In this document: positions 3,859 to 5,753 of the stretch, one piece after another
Layout: every line of letters begins with the position of its first letter
Position numbering within the stretch: the first letter of the stretch is position 1
Assembly: GCA_013811765.1 (NCBI GenBank)
Contig: JACCUO010000239.1
Coordinates: 1 to 5,753, forward strand
DNA from: Thermoleophilaceae bacterium
GTDB taxonomy: Bacteria; Actinomycetota; Thermoleophilia; Solirubrobacterales; Thermoleophilaceae
Reading direction: 5' to 3'
DNA length: 5,753 nucleotides
Program-made: the position numbers and the translations under genes
Notes under the pieces: generated by a model
Databases searched by the model: none
Told to the model about the DNA's origin: nothing
The model's input: the letters and a program-made list of their open reading frames with translations, nothing else

Positions 3859-5753
3859 CGGTTCGCCCACGACGGGTCCGGCGCGCTCGCGGCTGACACG
3901 GACACCCCCCTCCGCGAGGGTCAGCCGAACCGTGCCCTCCCGGTCGGTGCGGTGAACCGACGCGCCTGCCGACCGCAGCGCGGCGAGCGTCGAGGGCACC
4001 GGATGCCCGTAGCTGTTCTGCCCCACGGGCACCGCGGCCCACTCGGGACGCAGGCGTCGAAGGATCTCGGGCAGGCCCGGGTCCCGGCTTCCGTGATGGG
4101 GAACCTTCATCGCATCGACGTCTGGCAGGCGCAGGCCCGCAAGCGTGGTGCTCTCGGCATCGGCGGAGAGGAAAAGGTCGAAGCCCCCCGCGCTGACCAC
4201 GGCGACAGCCGCCCGTGGGTTCGGATCCTCCGGCGGCGGCCCCCGCGGCCGACGGGGAGGTGACAGCAACCGGATCGTGATGGCCCCTGCGCGCAGGGTC
4301 AGCGGAGCCACTGCCGGGACGCGTCGCGCGCCGCGCTCGACCGCCCCCGCGACGGTCGCCCGAAAGCTCCGGTCGCGCGTACCGTCACCACCGTCGAGCA
4401 GAAGGTCGATCGGGTAGCGCTCGACCACGTCGAGAAGGCCGCCGTGGTGGTCCCTCGAGGCGTGAGTCATGACGAGTGCGGAGAGGCGCCGCACGCCGGA
4501 CTCCTTGAGCAGCCTGGAGGCGCGTCCCTCCGGCGGGCCGCCGTCGAAGAGCACCGCGGTGCCGTCCGGGTGCTGGATGAGCGTGGCGTCGCCCTGGCCC
4601 ACGTCGAGAAAGGAGACCGTGAGCGCGTCGGGTGCCTCTGGCGTGGCCGTGACACGGGCGAGCATCAGCCCGATGAGCGCGGCGACAGCGCAGACCGCCC
4701 CAACCCGATGGATGCGCGGCCGCCGCCTCCAGCCTGCCCTTGCGACGGTCGCCCATGGCTCCGCCCGCCTGGCCACGACAGCGGCGGCCAGGGCGGCCAT
4801 CGCCATCGCGGCGTAGGCCCCGACCAGGAAGACCGGCGAGAACGGCGTCAGTGCCAACTGTGCACCCGGGATCTCCGCGAAAGCGCCCGCCAGGGCATCG
4901 AGCGCACCTGTGAGCGGGCCGAGTCCAATGCCGAGCGCACCGTTGAGTGACGTCGCGAAGGCGGCGAGGGGGGCCTCGAGGAGTGAAGGCAGGCTGCCGA
5001 GGGCATCTGGCGTGAGCTGTCCGAGGGCCGCCCGCAGCATCCCCAGCCACATGACCGGCGCCACGAGTGGCAGGGCGAGCACGTTTGCCGCCAGTCCCGC
5101 GAGGGGCACCGAGCCGAAGTGATAGGCCAGCAGCGGCGTCGTCACGAGCGTGGCGGCCACGGTGATCCCCACCCCCTCGGCAAGGCCACGGGGCAGGACG
5201 CCCAGCGGTCCGCGCCGCAGCGGGGGGCCGAGCGCGAGGATTCCGATCACGGCCACGAACGAGAGCTGCCAGCCGGGATCGCCCCATGCCCTGGGGTTCG
5301 CCATCAGAGTCACAGCGGCAGCGAGCAGCAAGGCATAACAGCGCGATGAAGGGCGCGCGAGACCCAGCGCCGCCAGGGATGCAGCGCCCATCACGCCCGC
5401 GCGCTGGAGCGAGGGTCCCGCCCCGGCAAGCATCACGTAGAGGCCGATCAAGCCGATCGCGGCGACGATCCGTGCGCCGGGTGCCAGCTTCGCCGCCGCC
5501 AGGAGCGGCAGCGCGAGCGCCACCAGCAGCATCACATTCTGGCCCGAGACCGCGAGCAGGTGACCTAGCCCGGAGTCGCGCCAGTCGTCGCGGGTCGCAT
5601 CGTCGATCAGGTCGTCCTGGCCCAGAACCATCCCCCTCGCCAGTGCCGAGATCCGCGGGGAGAGCCCGGCGGACAGGGCACGCTCCGCGCGGGTGCGCAT
5701 CGAGTCGACGCTCCCTTGCAGGCCCCCACGGTGGCGATCAGTTGCCGTGACCG
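3856..5753 (-). CDS. comEC: ComEC/Rec2-family DNA-uptake channel protein, 5' end beyond the window
   Basis: An inner-membrane protein thought to form the channel that carries single-stranded DNA into the cytoplasm during natural transformation. The frame is open from the right edge (first full codon 5751-5749), so the true start is probably outside. The first internal ATG (5700) would leave 614 residues, whereas full ComEC proteins usually have 700-800 with an N-terminal membrane/OB-fold region missing here. Counting from that ATG: the competence domain starts with ARGMVLGQDD (21-30) and GLGHLLAVSGQNV (44-56), followed by many hydrophobic segments to about 350. A C-terminal metallo-beta-lactamase-like domain follows, with FLDVGQGDA (364-372), MTHASRDHHGG (411-421), LFLSADAE (509-516), KVPHHGS (532-538) and YGHP (564-567). 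His413, Asp417 and His418 keep the core motif; the third position is Ser415, where many relatives have His or Asp. holA follows one base after the stop. DNA uptake by this organism is inferred, since many non-competent species keep comEC. Confidence 0.93.
   Translation of the reverse strand, partial: VTATDRHRGGLQGSVDSMRTRAERALSAGLSPRISALARGMVLGQDDLIDDATRDDWRDSGLGHLLAVSGQNVMLLVALALPLLAAAKLAPGARIVAAIGLIGLYVMLAGAGPSLQRAGVMGAASLAALGLARPSSRCYALLLAAAVTLMANPRAWGDPGWQLSFVAVIGILALGPPLRRGPLGVLPRGLAEGVGITVAATLVTTPLLAYHFGSVPLAGLAANVLALPLVAPVMWLGMLRAALGQLTPDALGSLPSLLEAPLAAFATSLNGALGIGLGPLTGALDALAGAFAEIPGAQLALTPFSPVFLVGAYAAMAMAALAAAVVARRAEPWATVARAGWRRRPRIHRVGAVCAVAALIGLMLARVTATPEAPDALTVSFLDVGQGDATLIQHPDGTAVLFDGGPPEGRASRLLKESGVRRLSALVMTHASRDHHGGLLDVVERYPIDLLLDGGDGTRDRSFRATVAGAVERGARRVPAVAPLTLRAGAITIRLLSPPRRPRGPPPEDPNPRAAVAVVSAGGFDLFLSADAESTTLAGLRLPDVDAMKVPHHGSRDPGLPEILRRLRPEWAAVPVGQNSYGHPVPSTLAALRSAGASVHRTDREGTVRLTLAEGGVRVSRERAGPVVGEP

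Noticed and set aside
3120..3896. 258-codon plus-strand frame opposite holA
   Set aside because: Shadow frame with no recognisable motif; holA on the other strand matches its family along its whole length.
3855..3905. holA starting at the upstream GTG (3905)
   Set aside because: It would overlap comEC by about 50 bases and add residues unlike HolA; the ATG at 3854 is ideally placed for coupling.
4385..5287. 300-codon minus-strand frame inside comEC
   Set aside because: Alternate frame of comEC, dominated by Arg, Gly, Ala and Pro; the comEC frame carries the conserved motifs.
5698..5700. ATG at 5700 as the true comEC start
   Set aside because: The frame is open to the right edge, the upstream codons (including HRGGLQGSVDS) look like ComEC just before the competence domain, and the N-terminal region would otherwise be missing. 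GGGAGC about 9 nt upstream is only a weak SD.
1..5753. Mobile element, CRISPR array, tRNA, toxin-antitoxin or defence system
   Set aside because: No transposase, terminal inverted repeats, regularly spaced direct repeats, tRNA-like folds or defence-type proteins were seen; the genes are conserved housekeeping genes.

Overview
The window is a GC-rich stretch of bacterial chromosome carrying conserved housekeeping genes. Every base is either coding or in one of three short intergenic gaps (94-229, 2521-2580, 2842-2888). The gene set (lepA, murJ, rpsT, holA, comEC), the high GC content, the lack of Shine-Dalgarno (SD) sequences at several starts and the style of the ComEC, HolA and MurJ proteins suggest a deep-branching actinobacterium. 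Thermoleophilia (Solirubrobacter/Gaiella-like) is my best guess; this is inference from family resemblance, not a measured placement.

Layout, left to right. The 5' end of lepA (elongation factor 4) runs off the left edge on the minus strand. A 136-bp divergent spacer follows, and then a plus-strand DJ-1/PfpI-family gene that closely resembles isocyanide (isonitrile) hydratase. That gene meets minus-strand murJ (lipid II flippase) tail to tail, and the two stop codons share one CTAG palindrome. murJ and rpsT (ribosomal protein S20, plus strand) diverge from a 60-bp spacer holding a symmetric TACACTA element, readable as a -10 box on both strands, and a strong hairpin in the rpsT leader. rpsT converges on holA (DNA polymerase III delta subunit), with a possible bidirectional terminator between them. 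holA lies one base downstream of comEC (DNA-uptake channel), which fills the rest of the minus strand and is still open at the right edge.

How the genes fit together. comEC and holA look like a translationally coupled operon. comEC-holA-rpsT-lepA is a widespread bacterial neighbourhood; murJ and the PfpI-like gene are the additions here. The products serve translation (LepA, S20), replication (HolA), cell-wall precursor export (MurJ) and DNA uptake (ComEC), so the grouping reflects ancestral gene order more than a shared pathway.

I see no mobile element, CRISPR array, tRNA, rRNA or phage gene, and nothing that convincingly amounts to an undescribed multi-gene system. The most interesting signals are regulatory: the shared -10 between murJ and rpsT, the rpsT leader hairpin with an anti-SD-like CCTCCTT where an SD would be expected, a short upstream reading frame in front of lepA, and TANNNT boxes placed just before several start codons, suggesting leaderless mRNAs.
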